Positions 34,236 through 48,792 are shown, counted from the first letter of the stretch. The stretch: 64,000 nt of DNA from Coniferiporia sulphurascens (GCA_002794785.1 NBBA01000018.1:434001-498000), one strand, 5' to 3'. The notes: generated by a model from the letters alone, not told the origin. Numbers and translations are program-made.

Positions 34236-34410
34236 GGACATACGATTGTACCTCCTATGGAACATGCGGACAAATTCAAAACGTTGAGTACTAAGCCGCC
34301 AAAGGGTGTGCTAATGTATGGTCCGCCAGGTACCGGAAAGGCGCTTATGGCTCGAGCATGCGCTGCACAAACGAAGGCGTGCTTCACGGCGGCGCCCGGG
34401 GGGGAGGTGA
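34236..34410 (+). pseudogene. fragment of proteasome ATPase Rpt5
   Basis: The + strand reads [15 protein letters not shown], then [16 protein letters not shown] and [12 protein letters not shown], the Walker A region of 26S proteasome regulatory subunit 6A (Rpt5/PSMC3). Homology stops abruptly after this. The expected pore-loop and Walker B segments are absent, replaced by a glycine-rich unrelated frame. The Walker A Thr following GTGK is Ala (GKA), which would damage nucleotide binding. There is no intron within the matching stretch. It is a relic insertion or retrocopy fragment, not a gene. Confidence 0.8.
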
Positions 34411-35876
34411 GGCTGTGCTTATTGGCGCCGGCAGCAACAATAACAACATTGGGAGCACTTTTCACCCGCTGTGCACCCATTTTGTGAGTCATACCCGCCA
34501 CGCGTGTGCACCGGATGGCGCGGGGTGGATGCGAGCGCAGTGGAGAGTAGATGGACTCTATTTTTTTTCGTTTGTATTTACTACATTTCGAAAATAAAAT
34601 TGAGGTTTAGGCTGTGCCGATGCAGGTGGTGGGTTGGGCGGGAGGCGCGCATCTGACGGCACATGACAATGATGGTAAGAAGAGCCGTCGGCAAAAGTTC
34701 TTGTCCCGCCCTGGTGTTGCCGGAGCTGGTCGCGGCGCTGACCCTGACCTGGGTCAAGAATCCCAGCTTGGGCTGACTCGCGACCCGACCCCGCTGCTGA
34801 CCCAACCGGGGTCGACCGTCATATGTTCCAAGACCCCATATTCATCTGTATTTATATTCTCCATGCACTGACACTTCAATAGAAGTACATGCCTATGCGA
34901 GTTATTGACAGAATGCAGCAGCTGGGAAGTGCGCGTGATGAGCGTGTGTGGTCGAAGTAGCAAATCCATAGTTCTTTATCGATCGCTGATAAATTGAAAA
35001 CATGGCGCAGGTTCTGCGAGTAAGAAACCCGAACAATTGCATAACGAACACCCTGCTCGCAAGGTTCTCCGAAGAAGTTATCATCGTTGCGATGTCTCTT
35101 GCTGTGATTATTTCTGGCCTTGCTTTCAGCCGGTAGGCCCCTTCTACTGCCTGTAGATAACCTCGAGTCCGAAACGACTCCATCGGGTACGAACTTGGGC
35201 AATGAAGATGCCATGGTGACTCCTTGCTTCATTTGCCTGTTTCTTTATTCCTGCCCCCAGAGTCAGAATTTGTGAACGGTGATTCGAGTTCGGACGTTCT
35301 ACCAAGTTGGCTGGACATGCGTGCGCGACTTCAAGGTCAGAAAAAACTGTGCAGTTACCATAAGTAGACATTTGCCACTTGTGGCTGGGAGACTCAGAAC
35401 CACCGTCACAACTTAGTAATTCTCAGCCCCGAGCTGCTGTACACGATTAGATTATAATTGATGTGGCGCTCGTCAGGTAGCGCTTATTTGAAAGACCCGG
35501 TGGATACCCGAATAAATCTAGATGTATCTTTTATATTTACATATATAAAGTGACATTTACTTCACTGTGATGGGTCTGGGCCACTACGAGCTCCATTCTA
35601 GCGGGTGCAAAAAATTGGCAGAGCCTAGCCCGAAAATATGAGAAGCTAACACTCTTGCACAATTCAAGTATACTTAGACAAATGAGGCCGTGTCGACATT
35701 GCAGTTGTGTTTACTCCACAACGGCGCATACAATAACAAGATAAAAACCGGCAACGTCCTTCACGGATATGTTTTCTCGCTTCATATAAATCCGTATTTG
35801 GTTCTAATAGAATAGATATCAGAAAGTGATGGATAATCATTAGTTCTGGCACAAACCTTTGATGACAATGTATGCC
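34411..35876. other. gene-free, 1.5 kb
   Basis: Short frames only. A minus-strand frame of 118 codons (34876-35232) has no recognisable domain. The stretch leads into the fold-back element. Confidence 0.4.
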
Positions 35877-38215
35877 AATGAAAAGGCTCCCTCAGGAGGC
35901 CAACTCAAGGTGTCAACTCCGACAGCGGCGGGTGCTATAGCGCACAGACAGCGCCGTCTCCCGCGGCTTTTGCCAGCAGCCCGGACTGTCGCCCCGCCAT
36001 AAGTTTAGCGCATGGCGGGGCTGACTCCATCGGACTGCCACATTATGGAAGATGGACGCTGCCCCCGGACGCGAACGAGAGCCCAGTTCACACCTCCACG
36101 CTGCCATGGACGCACCTAGCGGCAGCGTGGAGAGTGACGCCGGATCCAGACGTGAATGAGATGCTAAGTCTCACTTCCGCGGCTTTTGCCAGCAGACCGG
36201 ACTGTCAGCCCTCCCAAGCGCAGGGCTGGGGAGGGAGACTCCATCGGAATGCCACATTATGGAAGTCACGCTGGTCTCGAATGTATCGCCGTCACGGCTG
36301 GCTGGGACCCAGGTCACTGAGACCTGATAGTTTAAGATGCAGGGGTATCTGTTACAGGGTGTTCGTGAGATTTGCTCAAGGTGTTGTGACGGGCACACTT
36401 GGACATACGGGTAAAATGGAGGCTCGTAATTGGTAGGACAGATAGACGCTGCGCTGAGTTGTGCCTGGGTGACGGGAGGGTCAGGCATCGTTGACGAGAA
36501 TAGGATGAGATACTTACAGGTCGGACGTGTCTAAATCTCGCGTCGATTCAGGTGCATAGTATGGCGGTAACATCAAAGTAGCCAGGTACGATTGGATAGG
36601 GGTCAGATGAGAGGATAGTAAAGGCTGGGTAGGAGTGCGACGAGATTGTTGCTTTGGGCTGGGTAGATGCTTGTCGAGTGAGATGGTAGTGGTTGGAGAA
36701 TAAGAAGCTGAGGAGGGGGGGAAAGGAGGTGCTCGCCTCTTTATTCAGTTTGGATTCCATTTGAATCTCCGCACGAATCGTAGATTTTCATCTCCTTTTC
36801 TTGACGCGGCTGACAGGTTCGTTACGAAACCAAGACAAACCTGAAAAGGGAAGGAGAGGGGAAGACTGTAGACGATATACCCTATGCATTAAGTTCCTCG
36901 AAGGTAGCACCATAACACTAGCTACCACCTTACAATTGTGTATAATTAATCTTCAAATTATGGAGGTAATACAGTCTTCAATCCCCGCTAGTATGGGTTC
37001 TACTTGTAAAATGGCTCAAAGAGAGTGCATAGACTCACGACTTAAAAGAAAAGAACTGCAGAGTTTCCCAACCTCTACGTTGATAATGTTAGCTAGGCAC
37101 GGCATTAACTTCACCCAAAGTGACAATCCAAAGAGGAATAACGCTTGCAGACAGAGACTCAAGGAGCCAAATTTCCCAGTGAATAGGTCTATGCGAGATG
37201 TATGACTTTCGTGGCTTGACCCAGACTCGATCCCCCCCAAATCCCCAAGTTCCAGCGTGCCTCTAGTCTGCAACGCAACTGTCAGCCGCGTCGGAAAAAG
37301 GAAGGAGGATCAAGAATTCGAGCGGAGATTCAAATGTGACTCAGGTTCAATAAAGAGGCGAGCACCTCCTTTCCCCCCCTCCTCAGCTTCTTATTCTCCA
37401 ACCACTACCATCTCATTCGACAAGCATATACTCAGCTCAAAGCAACACCTTTGTCGCACTCCTACCCACCCTCTATCATCCTCTCATCTGACCCCTATCC
37501 AATCGAGCCTGTGCTACTTCGATGTTACCACCATACTATGCAACTTAATTGATAGGACATTTAGACACATTCGTCCCGTAAGTCTATCTCCTCCTAGTCT
37601 TTCCGACACTGACTGACCTTCCCGTCATCCAGACGTAACCCATAACGGCGTCGATTTGTCCCACCTATCGCAAGCCACTTTATCCGTATGTCCAGTGTGC
37701 CCGTCACAACACCTTGAGCTAACCCACGAACACCCTGTAACAGATACCCCTGCATCTTAAACTATCAGGTCTCAGTGACCTGGGTCCCAGCCAGCCGTGA
37801 CGGCGATACATTCGAGACCAGCGTGACTTCCATAATGTGGCATTCCGATGGAGTCTCCCTCCCCAGCCCTGCGCTTGGGAGGGCTGACAGTCCGGTCTGC
37901 TGGCAAAAGCCGCGGAAGTGAGACTTAGCATCTCATTCACGTCTGGATCCGGCGTCACTCTCCACGCTGCCGCTAGGTGCGTCCATGGCAGCGTGGAGGT
38001 GTGAACTGGGCTCTCGTTCGCGTCCGGGGGCAGCGTCCATCTTCCATAATGTGGCAGTCCGATGGAGTCAGCCCCGCCATGCGCTAAACTTATGGCGGGG
38101 CGACAGTCCGGGCTGCTGGCAAAAGCCGCGGGAGACGGCGCTGTCTGTGCGCTATAGCACCCGCCGCTGTCGGAGTTGACACCTTGAGTTGGCCTCCTGA
38201 GGGAGCCTTTTCATT
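35877..38215. mobile_element. fold-back-type element with long inverted arms
   Basis: The ends read AATGAAAAGG and CCTTTTCATT. Arms of about 945 bp (35877-36825 and 37270-38215) are reverse complements. The outer 495 bp are almost identical between arms, while the inner 450 bp have drifted with many substitutions and small indels. The middle, about 445 bp, has a 134-codon plus-strand frame without recognisable domain. No transposase is seen. No flanking target duplication is obvious. This matches FoldBack-like or long-inverted-repeat nonautonomous elements; the family is unassigned. Confidence 0.85.
35955..36270. repeat. direct subrepeats with hairpins inside the left arm
   Basis: Two related units of about 95 bp (35955-36055 and 36176-36270) share CGCGGCTTTTGCCAGCAG and CCACATTATGGAAG. 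Each holds a hairpin in the same place: GCCCCGCCAT with ATGGCGGGGC (35991-36021), and CCCTCCC with GGGAGGG (36209-36235). Between them is a 12-bp perfect stem, CTCCACGCTGCC with GGCAGCGTGGAG (36094-36132). The right arm carries the mirror copies. Confidence 0.8.
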
Positions 38216-38963
38216 AGCTTACCGTTTGACGCAAAGGTCGGCTTCTTTATTTCCTAGTGTTTCGCCGTTTCCTCATACTTTCGCTTGCAGTGGCATTCAC
38301 TCGGAGAATTAATGCGCGGCGTAAATAAAGCCGAAACTTCCCAATGCACGTACAGAGCTTCCTATGCTCAAGGCCCAGCATATACATACATCCGGAAGTA
38401 GCCACACCGTGACCTATAATTTTCTTCTGGTGTCTAGTCGGGTAGTTAGTTTTTTCTCCTATGTAAAAAGTTTCTTTTACTTTCCTCTTGGTGGCCCGAA
38501 TACCTCCTGTGACTTATATCTCTTTGTAATGTGGTACCGATGCATTTTCTGTGACTCATAAATCTATAATGGATGCAAGGCTTCAGTACAGATGCATACG
38601 TGCGCAAGTCGATGATTTTCCTAAACGGGATCTACGATTCTGATCGACGGCACGGCTGATCGGCACGCCCCGACTCATCATAGTGCCCTCGCTCGGCGCT
38701 TCTGCGGTAATCGACACATCTTTCTTCAATACTGCCCACGGAGTTTCGCTAGGCTAGTGTTAAGCGTATTAAATGTGTTCTGTGATGCATGAGAGATACA
38801 CAGATCTCTTGATAATCCCAAGGATACCGTCACGGCTGCGCTTTTATGAGTTTAAAATACGCACGCTTGACCTTGCCTCAATGATATATTGCTCTGCACT
38901 GCGCCTCACATGAAATAATTTACACACACCTCATGATCATCAAGGTTCCGATAATAAATCGTT
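38216..38963. other. intergenic
   Basis: AT-rich 3' flank of the cupin gene. Nothing recognised. Confidence 0.4.
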
Positions 38964-39650
38964 TCACGTGCGGTACTCCGCCTCCAGCTCCTTGTCTCCG
39001 ATTTTCACCTTCTGAGACGCTATAGATTAACCAGTCAACCTCGTCAGCACATCCAAAAGAGGCTAATTAACAAGACAACACTCACGCAGCACAACAGCGT
39101 ATATGCGCGCCCACTCGCTGCCCTCGTTGACCCAGCCGTGGACGGCCCCGCGCTGAACGACAACATCCCCAGCTTTCAAATGGACGCGCTTATCGTCTTC
39201 GAGTAGCAGTGCCACAGAGCCATGCATCACGATACAGTAGTCGAGGGTGACAGTACGGTGAAGGGCCTGTTCGCACATTCATCAGTCGATTTATCCATAC
39301 CAATGGGGGGCACCCACAAGGACGCATATACATGTATGCAGTAAATAGTAGACTGGCATACTCACGGTTGAATTACCCGGAGGAGTATCAGAGACCAAGA
39401 AAGCGCTCCCTGTTGAACTGAAAGGGTCCTGCGGGTGCTCCTTCGCAAGATCCTTAAATTCGACGGCGTTGTCCGGCGGGTTCGTATCCGTACTGAAGAG
39501 GTCGATGTAGTACGCGGCAGACCTGCCGCGGGGGCGCAGCTCAACAGGCGCATCCTCGAGTACGACGGACCTGCCTTCGGGGGTATGGCCTGTTACGACA
39601 CGCCGAATGGGAGGGAACGGCGAGCGAGGAGAAACGTTTTCAGTAGACAT
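38964..39650 (-). CDS. cupin-domain protein
   Basis: 173 aa from three exons (39366-39650, 39086-39266, 38964-39019), all in frame. After a 60-residue N-terminal region the protein shows a single cupin barrel: HRTVTLDYCIVMHGSVALLL (cupin motif 1 region) and GDVVVQRGAVHGWVN (motif 2, Gly-Asp-x6-Gly-x3-His). Motif 1 has Thr-Leu-Asp-Tyr in place of the usual metal-binding His-x-His, but motif 2 keeps its His, so metal binding is uncertain. The third exon (SQKVKIGDKELEAEY) is a plausible C-terminus. Related fungal proteins are annotated only as cupin family. No signal peptide. Function unknown. Confidence 0.8.
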
Positions 39651-40470
39651 GCTTAAGCCTTAGTCAGGTTATTCAAATAATACGCTTTGAGAAGGGATTT
39701 GGTGAGTAACTTTAGCGGGACCGAGACCTGCCTCAGGCTAATCACGTGGACTTGCATCGTCACGTTTTCGACGTACGAAGTAGAGAAGGAAAAATATGAT
39801 AATAATACCGAGTGCGAGTGGTACATATACCGTAGACAGATATTTGGATGGCAGGTACGATTGGAATGCTGCTTCTAACGGACACGGCAGAAGAGGAACT
39901 TGAAAGAGGAAAGGAAGGAAAGAGACAGAGATAGGAATGGTTGCTAGTGAGTACAGGGAGGGAGGTTAGAGATATATTAACTCTTTCGCTGTGCTCGCGA
40001 CGGCGTTGGGAGCTTGAGTGGGCTTTTTTTAGGGAGTTTAAAAGAGATAACTCCGAGTCACCGGCGGAGGGAGATGGTGATGAACTACAGTAGTTGTGTA
40101 ACTACTAACTTGCGGTTATCAGCTCATCATGTTAGAAATTGTAATAGTATTTTGTCGTAAGATATGCGCGGATAAATATAGTGAAGACTACACATCCCTT
40201 TCGATGCATTAAAATCTATGGGATATGGGATTGCTACCAGTGGAATGCGCAGCTCAGGCTCGCGAACCGCCACAGCCGGGAAGTCGCGTGATCGTGAGAC
40301 CGGTCCGGGTGGGTCCCGACGGATCGCAAGTGCGAATTTTGAGTGCCCGTGTCGAACTATCGCGATTCCTACTACTTTGACCATTCACTTCTCTAAAAGA
40401 ACTTTGGTGATATGAGCAATCAGACTCACAAAATTACCTGGTCGGGTTCGCGCTCTTTCTAATCATGTTG
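39651..40470. other. intergenic
   Basis: Promoter side of the cupin gene and 3' flank of the next minus-strand gene. Small frames only. Confidence 0.4.
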
Positions 40471-42314
40471 TTATTTTCCCATCGAATTGCACAAGCTCTC
40501 GAAACGACACGACAACCTCGTCAACTCTTTCTGCGACAGCTCAAGATCACGATGAATGGTTTCGAGCTCGCGCTTTCTTGTCGCTCCTTTAGAAACTCGC
40601 TCCGACTGGCCAGTTCCTCCCTTTTCCCTCGGGACGTGCTTCGTGTATTGCACTCCACCTTGGTCGATATCCTTGTGATTACCGCTTCCCCCGTCGTCCT
40701 CACTGTCACCAATGACCATAACCGCGGCTCCTGTTCTTTCCGTTCGTCTTGACAGCTTTTGCCTAGGTGTGATAATCTGGCCATGCGACAGTCTTCGCTT
40801 TTTTGCGAACCCCCGGACTGATGTATTCCCTGTTCCGGGTCGATGCCGTGTCATTGCTTTTCGTTGCTTGGAATTTGAACAAGCAGACTTGACACGCGCG
40901 CACGTCGTACATGCTCCACCAGTCGACTCGCAAGGTGGCAGATCTTTTTGTCTCATGCGGCGCTCTGTGCATTGGTTGCACTCTCCAGCGGAACTCTTTA
41001 CTCGTGTCTGACGAAGTTAGAAGACGGACGTGGCTATGATGACCTGCATACCTTCGCGACCGGTCGTCTTTTTTCCTGTGGTCTTACTTCAAAAATGGAA
41101 TCACTGCTCTCGCCCTCGTCACTTGTCTGAGCGTCCGTGCTTTCTTTCGAAGTTATATCAATAACCATAGCTGTCGCTCTCGCCGGATTACGTCCTCCGT
41201 CCTTTTCGTTGTGCCTATCGTCGTTCCTTGTGTATGTCGCATCCGGAAATTTAGGTGCGCTTGTTCCACGTGTCAGGATAACCTCGTCATCATCTTCAAT
41301 ATCGACTCCGGCTTTATCCGGTCTTTCTCCTGCAGTCTCTGTTGACAAATTCGTCCAAAACTGCAAGAGTGTGGCCTGGCCGATCGACGTATCTCGTTTC
41401 AACGCAGACTCGGGCGTAAGCGCATCCTGCTGTGTCTGACGTCGAGTACTCGCCTTTCCTTGTGTTGCCTTCGAGCATGCTTTCCTGCTACGTGCGCAGG
41501 ATGTGCACGCACCACCGGTAGACTGACAGGGCAGGAGGTCCCTTTGCTTTCTGCGTCTCACGGCGCATTGGATACAGTCGGCATCGCCCGCACTTTGGTC
41601 CTAATAAAAGTCAGATGATGGTGCCTAGACCGTAGTCATTTCGCTCACCTCCAAGGCGATAGCGTCCTGGCGCCCATTTCTGTTCGGCAGTCTCTCGGAT
41701 ACCGCGTTGCCGTCGTCTACTTCAATGGTTATAACTTCCTCTGTGTGTACCCCTACATTCGTCAGGGCGGTGGATGTCGTTGCCCCGGTCGTTCTCCCTT
41801 CCGTCGTGTTAATCAACGAACTCGCATTTAACCGCGTACATTCACGGTCCAGCGTATCCGCAATCTCACGTTCAATTCCTTCCTCACGTTCGACTACAAC
41901 GCCCATAGCAGCTGCTGTTGCGACGCTGCCCAGCATACTGCTCTGTAATCATCCGTTTAGCCCGAGCTAGATCGAGATATTGTGCGAACGGACCTGCTTC
42001 GCGTCTAGTCTCGCAATCCATCCCTTTCGCAGTCTCTCCTGGCTCTTCGGCTCATGCTGCATCTCATTGTGCGCGGCTTCTAAGAGAGTCTGGTAAGTAG
42101 TCTGGAATGCGGGTGCAAGATCCATGAATGTAATCTCATTTAAGAGAGATAATATCCTCGGTATACTGGGTCTGGGGGTACAGCAGCTTGCGTGCTCGAC
42201 AAGATATAAGTAGTAGGGATGGGCGTTCTTAGGTAAGGCATCGCCCCGGAAGCGTCGGCAATATGCACGCGTCACGTCCCCAAGACCAAACCCCAAGTCG
42301 ACCTCCCGCAGCAT
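40471..42314 (-). CDS. modular protein with two six-cysteine clusters and SIM-like motifs
   Basis: About 566 aa from four exons (41994-42314, 41649-41942, 41052-41600, 40471-41007). All three introns are phase 0. Exon 1 is a helical N-terminal domain starting MLREVDLGFG. Exons 3 and 4 each begin with the same cluster: C-x2-C-x12-C-x6-C-x2-C-x6-C, reading CIQC / LLPCQSTGGACTSC / RKAC and CNQC / LPPCESTGGACTTC / KSAC. The spacing resembles Zn2Cys6 but with x12 instead of x6 after the first pair. Exons 2-4 each contain a hydrophobic core next to acidic residues (VITIEVDD, AMVIDITSKE, VMVIGDSEDD), like SUMO-interacting motifs. The C-terminus is coiled coil (RELETIHRDLELSQKEL). I do not recognise the family; nuclear zinc binding is inferred. 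Confidence 0.7.
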
Positions 42315-43158
42315 CTGTCTTTATTATTGATGCAATACATTATAAACATAGTTGTTTAACAGCTTCGTCAGCTGATCACTTATTACGATTCACAATTTCA
42401 AACTGTTTGATGAGCGCGATCTTCTAAATCTAGGTAGCCATAGTACTCTCGAGTCAAAGACGATGTATGTTCCAATCTTAACACATGAACATCTGGTGGG
42501 AGACTAGCCTCGGCCATCGACATGAATAGGATTGGATATTTGGCCTCGAGCTTTTGTCATTTACAAAGCATCACCCGTGCCGCCTTCAGGTTATTGTTTG
42601 TATCGAGTCGGGTAATTAATATTAATATTGTGAGATTGGTTCATGTGGATCCTGATGGGTTCGAAAAGTAATGTTTATGAAATGCGAAGTCGCACCGTAT
42701 CGGTGCATATCCCGCATCTATTTCCTCCCTCCCTGATAATCAGCATGCTTTTTACTATAAGAGTAAAGATCCGAAACTTGCGCACGTTGTTAGAATACAT
42801 ACACATGTAGAAAGCCGTACAGCTTCCGCCGATACTACTGCATTCCTTCACGCTCCCCCTTTCCAACCCCTGCAACTGTTCCAAATAAAACATACTATTT
42901 CACAATAAATACTTGTACACCGGACACATACATGTACGTACATTAGGCCCAGACTGTAAAACCAACCGAGCGATAGCAAATCAGACGGGTACACGAACTG
43001 CCCCGCGTACCAGCACAACAACAGAACGAACAGATAGCAGAGTCCAAGAAATGGGACGAGATGACAACGTCGTGCGTCAACACCTGCGCGAGCGTAGCAG
43101 CCTCTCATACACACGATAGATTCTATTATTACGGTAGATTCGGCGTGGCTTGGTATCT
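42315..43158. other. intergenic
   Basis: AT-rich flank between two minus-strand genes, including the 3' side of the MAP kinase gene. No gene seen. Confidence 0.4.
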
Positions 43159-45106
<1,948 letters not shown>

Positions 45107-45816
45107 GTTGGTTCGCGCGTGGTGTTTGTGCTTTTCAGATACAGACGGGATTGCGTCCAAGCTCAAGAAGGGCTGATGGCGGCAGGAAACAAGGGCTAAA
45201 CGCTGTGCTGTAGTCCGAATTTATTGGGATGGAAGCTGTTCGGTTTGAATAATCGATAGACGCGGTGCAAAAACAAGATGGGGTCAAGTCCTCACTGATC
45301 GCGCTCTCTGGCCTCCTCCGAGAGCGCCTGTATGACATAAGACACATCATCCACAACCGGTATAGCAGCTTTACCAACCCAAGATATGCGCGAAAAGGAA
45401 GGCTTCCTGTAGATTTAATGCGATTTTAAATAGATGGCCTTGGATCCAAGGAAGATTGTTCCCTAGTGCGCTGTTTATTACGTAATACTGACTTTCCATT
45501 CATGGGTGTCTTGGTTGAATTGGGGATGTGGATCTCACGGGTGTTAAATCCTGTTGGTGACTCCGACCATCCCGTCGCCGACGAGCTGAGGCTCCCCCGT
45601 CGTTGTCCCCGACTCTCCCTCGCCGCCGCTGCCGCCCTTTCATCAACACCGAGGCCATCCCATCAGTCGCATATTCTGGGTGTATTTGAAACACTTCATC
45701 ACAACTGCTTCTCTGCTCATCAGTCTCTTGTGCACTGCTCCGACCCGGTCGCGACTCCCGGGCAATAAAAATCGCTTTCATCGACGGGCTTGAAGCTGCA
45801 ATCCACTTCTAGCACC
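45107..45816. promoter_or_regulatory. divergent promoter region MPK1/TRP1
   Basis: A 710-bp interval between start codons. On the TRP1 side a CT- and CCG-rich tract (45580-45650) precedes the start codon. No general amino-acid-control site was identified with confidence. Confidence 0.4.
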
Positions 45817-48792
45817 ATGACCACTACGACCCTCCCAGAAGCCTTACGCGGCCCCATCGAATGCCTCGTGATCGACAACTTCGACTCTTTCACCTGGAAT
45901 CTCTACCAGTCTCTCACTATGCTCGGCGCCGAAGTCACTGTCATCCGTAATGATGCCATCTCCCCCTCTGCCTTCCCTTACCTCGACATCAAGTGCCTTG
46001 TTATCTCCCCTGGCCCTGGTCACCCGCAGCGCGACTCCGGAATCTCAAACGATGCTATCCGCTTTTTCACGGGCAAGGTACCAATTCTAGGCGTGTGTAT
46101 GGGTTTGGAGTGTATCGTCGACGTTTTCGGAGGGAGATCGGGTGAGTACACGTCCTTTCTTTGCGCCTGCTTATGCCCTTGTATGTGTGGGCATGGCCCT
46201 TAAGAGTATCTCTGCACCGAAGCCGTGAGGGATGTGCATACACCCAGTGTGTGCTGCCCAGCTTGTGTTGCCGTAAATTTGGCTTTTGTGGTGTCACGCT
46301 GCCGGACTTCGCCGGCTTTATGAAATTGAACAGCTTATTCTTACTTTCGGCTGCGGATCGTTTGCCATAGCTGTTTCCGCAAGGACTGACGTCCTTGCCA
46401 GTATCAGCAACCGCACGAACCGCAGAAGTCAGAAGGAGAGGCGTTCAAATAAGAGCTCTAACAATCAAATTCATTTGATTCTGGCCTGTGGCGCTACATG
46501 ATCATATTCTGACCGCTTCTCAGATATGCAGGTGAAATTAAACATGGTAAAGTCAGCCCCATCAGACACGACGGTCGCGGGATTTTCAACGGACTACCAC
46601 AGTCGTTTAAATCTACTCGTTACCACTCCCTTAGCGCTTCCGTCAAGACCGTTCCCGACGTCCTTGCAATTTCAGCTGTGACCGAAGAGAGTGGAGTAAT
46701 CATGGGCGTCCGGCATCGACAGTTCGTCATAGAGGCCGTGCAATACCACCCGGAAAGTGTGCTTTCCGAAGAGGGAGACAGCTTGCTTAAAAATTTCCTG
46801 AACCTGAGCGGCGGGACGTGGGAGGAGAACTCATCTGCACGCGTACTCGACCTCTCCTTGCCACCATTCCCGATCGACACCCCGAATGGCGCGCCCGTCC
46901 CGCCCAAGTTGAACAAGCTGCCGACGATTCTCGAGAAGATCCACACCCAGCGCCTTAAGGATATCGAGGCCGCAAAAAGCACGCCGGGGACAACACCCGC
47001 AGATATTGAGAAGCTACTCGCACTCAATCTCGCGCCGCCGCTGATCGATCTCGTTGAGCGCATGCGTACGACGCCGCGTACTGCGCCCGCGCTCATGGCG
47101 GAGATCAAGCGTGCATCACCTTCCAAGGGACCCATTGCGATGCGCACGAACGCAGCACAGCAGGCACTGACGTATGCGCTGGCGGGTGCATCCGTTGTAT
47201 CCGTACTCACAGAGCCACACTGGTTCAAGGGTTCGTTGCTCGACATGCGCCTCGCGCGTCAAGCAATCGACGCACTCCCGAATCGACCTGCAATCTTGCG
47301 CAAGGACTTCATCGTCGATGAGTACCAAATCGCAGAAGCGCGTCTACATGGTGCGGATACGGTGCTTCTCATCGTCGCGATGTTGCCTACGCCTCGCTTG
47401 CGAGCACTTTACGCCTATGCAAAGAGTCTCGGCATGGAGCCTCTTGTCGAAGTGAACAACGCAGCGGAGATGGATGCCGCTCTTGCGCTCGGTGCACGCG
47501 TCATTGGCGTGAATAATCGCAATTTGCACAGCTTCGAGGTCGATATGGGCACGACTAGCCGCCTTGCGGACATGGTGCGCGAGCGCAACGTCATCCTGTG
47601 CGCGCTGAGCGGGATATCTGGCCCAGCGGATGTACGGACGTACGCCGAGCAGGGTGTCAGCGCGGTTCTCGTTGGCGAGGCACTCATGCGAGCGCAGGAT
47701 ACAAGTGCATTCATCCGCGAACTGCTCGGCTGGCAATTACCAGCTGAAGAGGACAAAAATGACTTGCCACTTGTGAAGATCTGTGGTATTCGTACCGTCG
47801 ATGAGGCGCTCGCCGCCGCCGAGGCAGGAGCAGATATGCTCGGACTGATGTTTGTTCCATCGAGCAAGAGACACGTTTCGCTTGACGACGCTTGTCGTAT
47901 TTCATACGCTATCCGCGAGCGCCGCACGCTAGCGGAGGCCGGCCTCACCTTCCCTGCTCTGGAGCTAGTGCAGAAGCAAGAGAAAGAACGAGAACAAGCA
48001 CGCAACTTGCCGTGGTTCGCTGCACATGCGACTCGCCTTTCACATACGTTGCGTGCTGGGCGTGCGAGTCCGCAGCTCGTCGGCGTCTTCCAAGACCAGC
48101 CATTAGACTATGTTCTTGCGGTCGTGGCGGCCGCGCAGCTTGACGCTGTGCAGCTGCACGGGCGGGAGCCCTTGCACTGGGCTGCGCATATACCTGTTCC
48201 CGTCATTCGCGTCTTCCATGTCGGCGCGGGCGGCGTCGAAGGCATTGCACGTCCGGGTCTTCACAAATTCGTGCTTCTCGATGCGGCGCGTGCGGATGGA
48301 CTGAGTGGTGGGAGCGGGAAGACGCTCGACTGGAAGGTCGCACGCGCACTCGTTGACGCAGGGGAGACCGGGTCAACCCCTACTCGCGCATCTGTAGCTG
48401 CCTCTTCACATCCGGCAGCGAATGGCGAGGCGAACGGGAACGCTGAGCCGGACGCCGATGGCGCAGACGAAGGTGTGGTCCCATCGGTGGGTCGGGACCG
48501 GCTCCCGGTCATCCTTGCTGGGGGACTGACACCAGAAAACGTCGGCGTGGCAGTTGCACGCGTGCGGCCATGGGCGGTAGACGTGTCGGGTGGGGTTGAG
48601 CGCACAGACGGCTCGGGGAAGGATATCGGCAAGGTCGCTGCGTTCATACGCGCAGCGAAGGGTCTAGTAAAGGAGGAGCATGCGTACTCGCAAGAGGGAG
48701 GCGAGCAACCGCCGGTATTACACGGAAATGCGGAAACTGCGGCTGCGGAGACGCCTTCTCCGGGGCACGACGCGGCTACTGTGCGTGCATAG
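45817..48792 (+). CDS. TRP1: trifunctional tryptophan biosynthesis protein (GATase-IGPS-PRAI)
   Basis: About 865 aa in two exons (45817-46145 and 46524-48792). Domain 1 is the anthranilate synthase glutamine amidotransferase: VIDNFDSFTWNLYQ, ISPGPGHP, GVCMGLEC (nucleophile Cys) and QYHPES (His-Glu pair). Domain 2 is indole-3-glycerol-phosphate synthase: LMAEIKRASPSKG, SVLTEPHWFKG, ILRKDFI, LVEVNN and IGVNNRNL. Domain 3 is phosphoribosylanthranilate isomerase: VKICGIRT, DMLGLMF, LVGVFQDQ, VQLHG, LAGGLTPENV and VDVSGGVE. The order G-C-F is the classic fungal TrpC/TRP1 arrangement and covers three steps of tryptophan synthesis. An acidic Ala/Asn-rich insert lies within the isomerase before the VILAGGL segment. 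The single intron is unusually long (378 nt). Confidence 0.95.

Noticed and set aside
46620..48005. Long minus-strand frames opposite TRP1
   Set aside because: Antisense shadows of the highly conserved TRP1 coding sequence.
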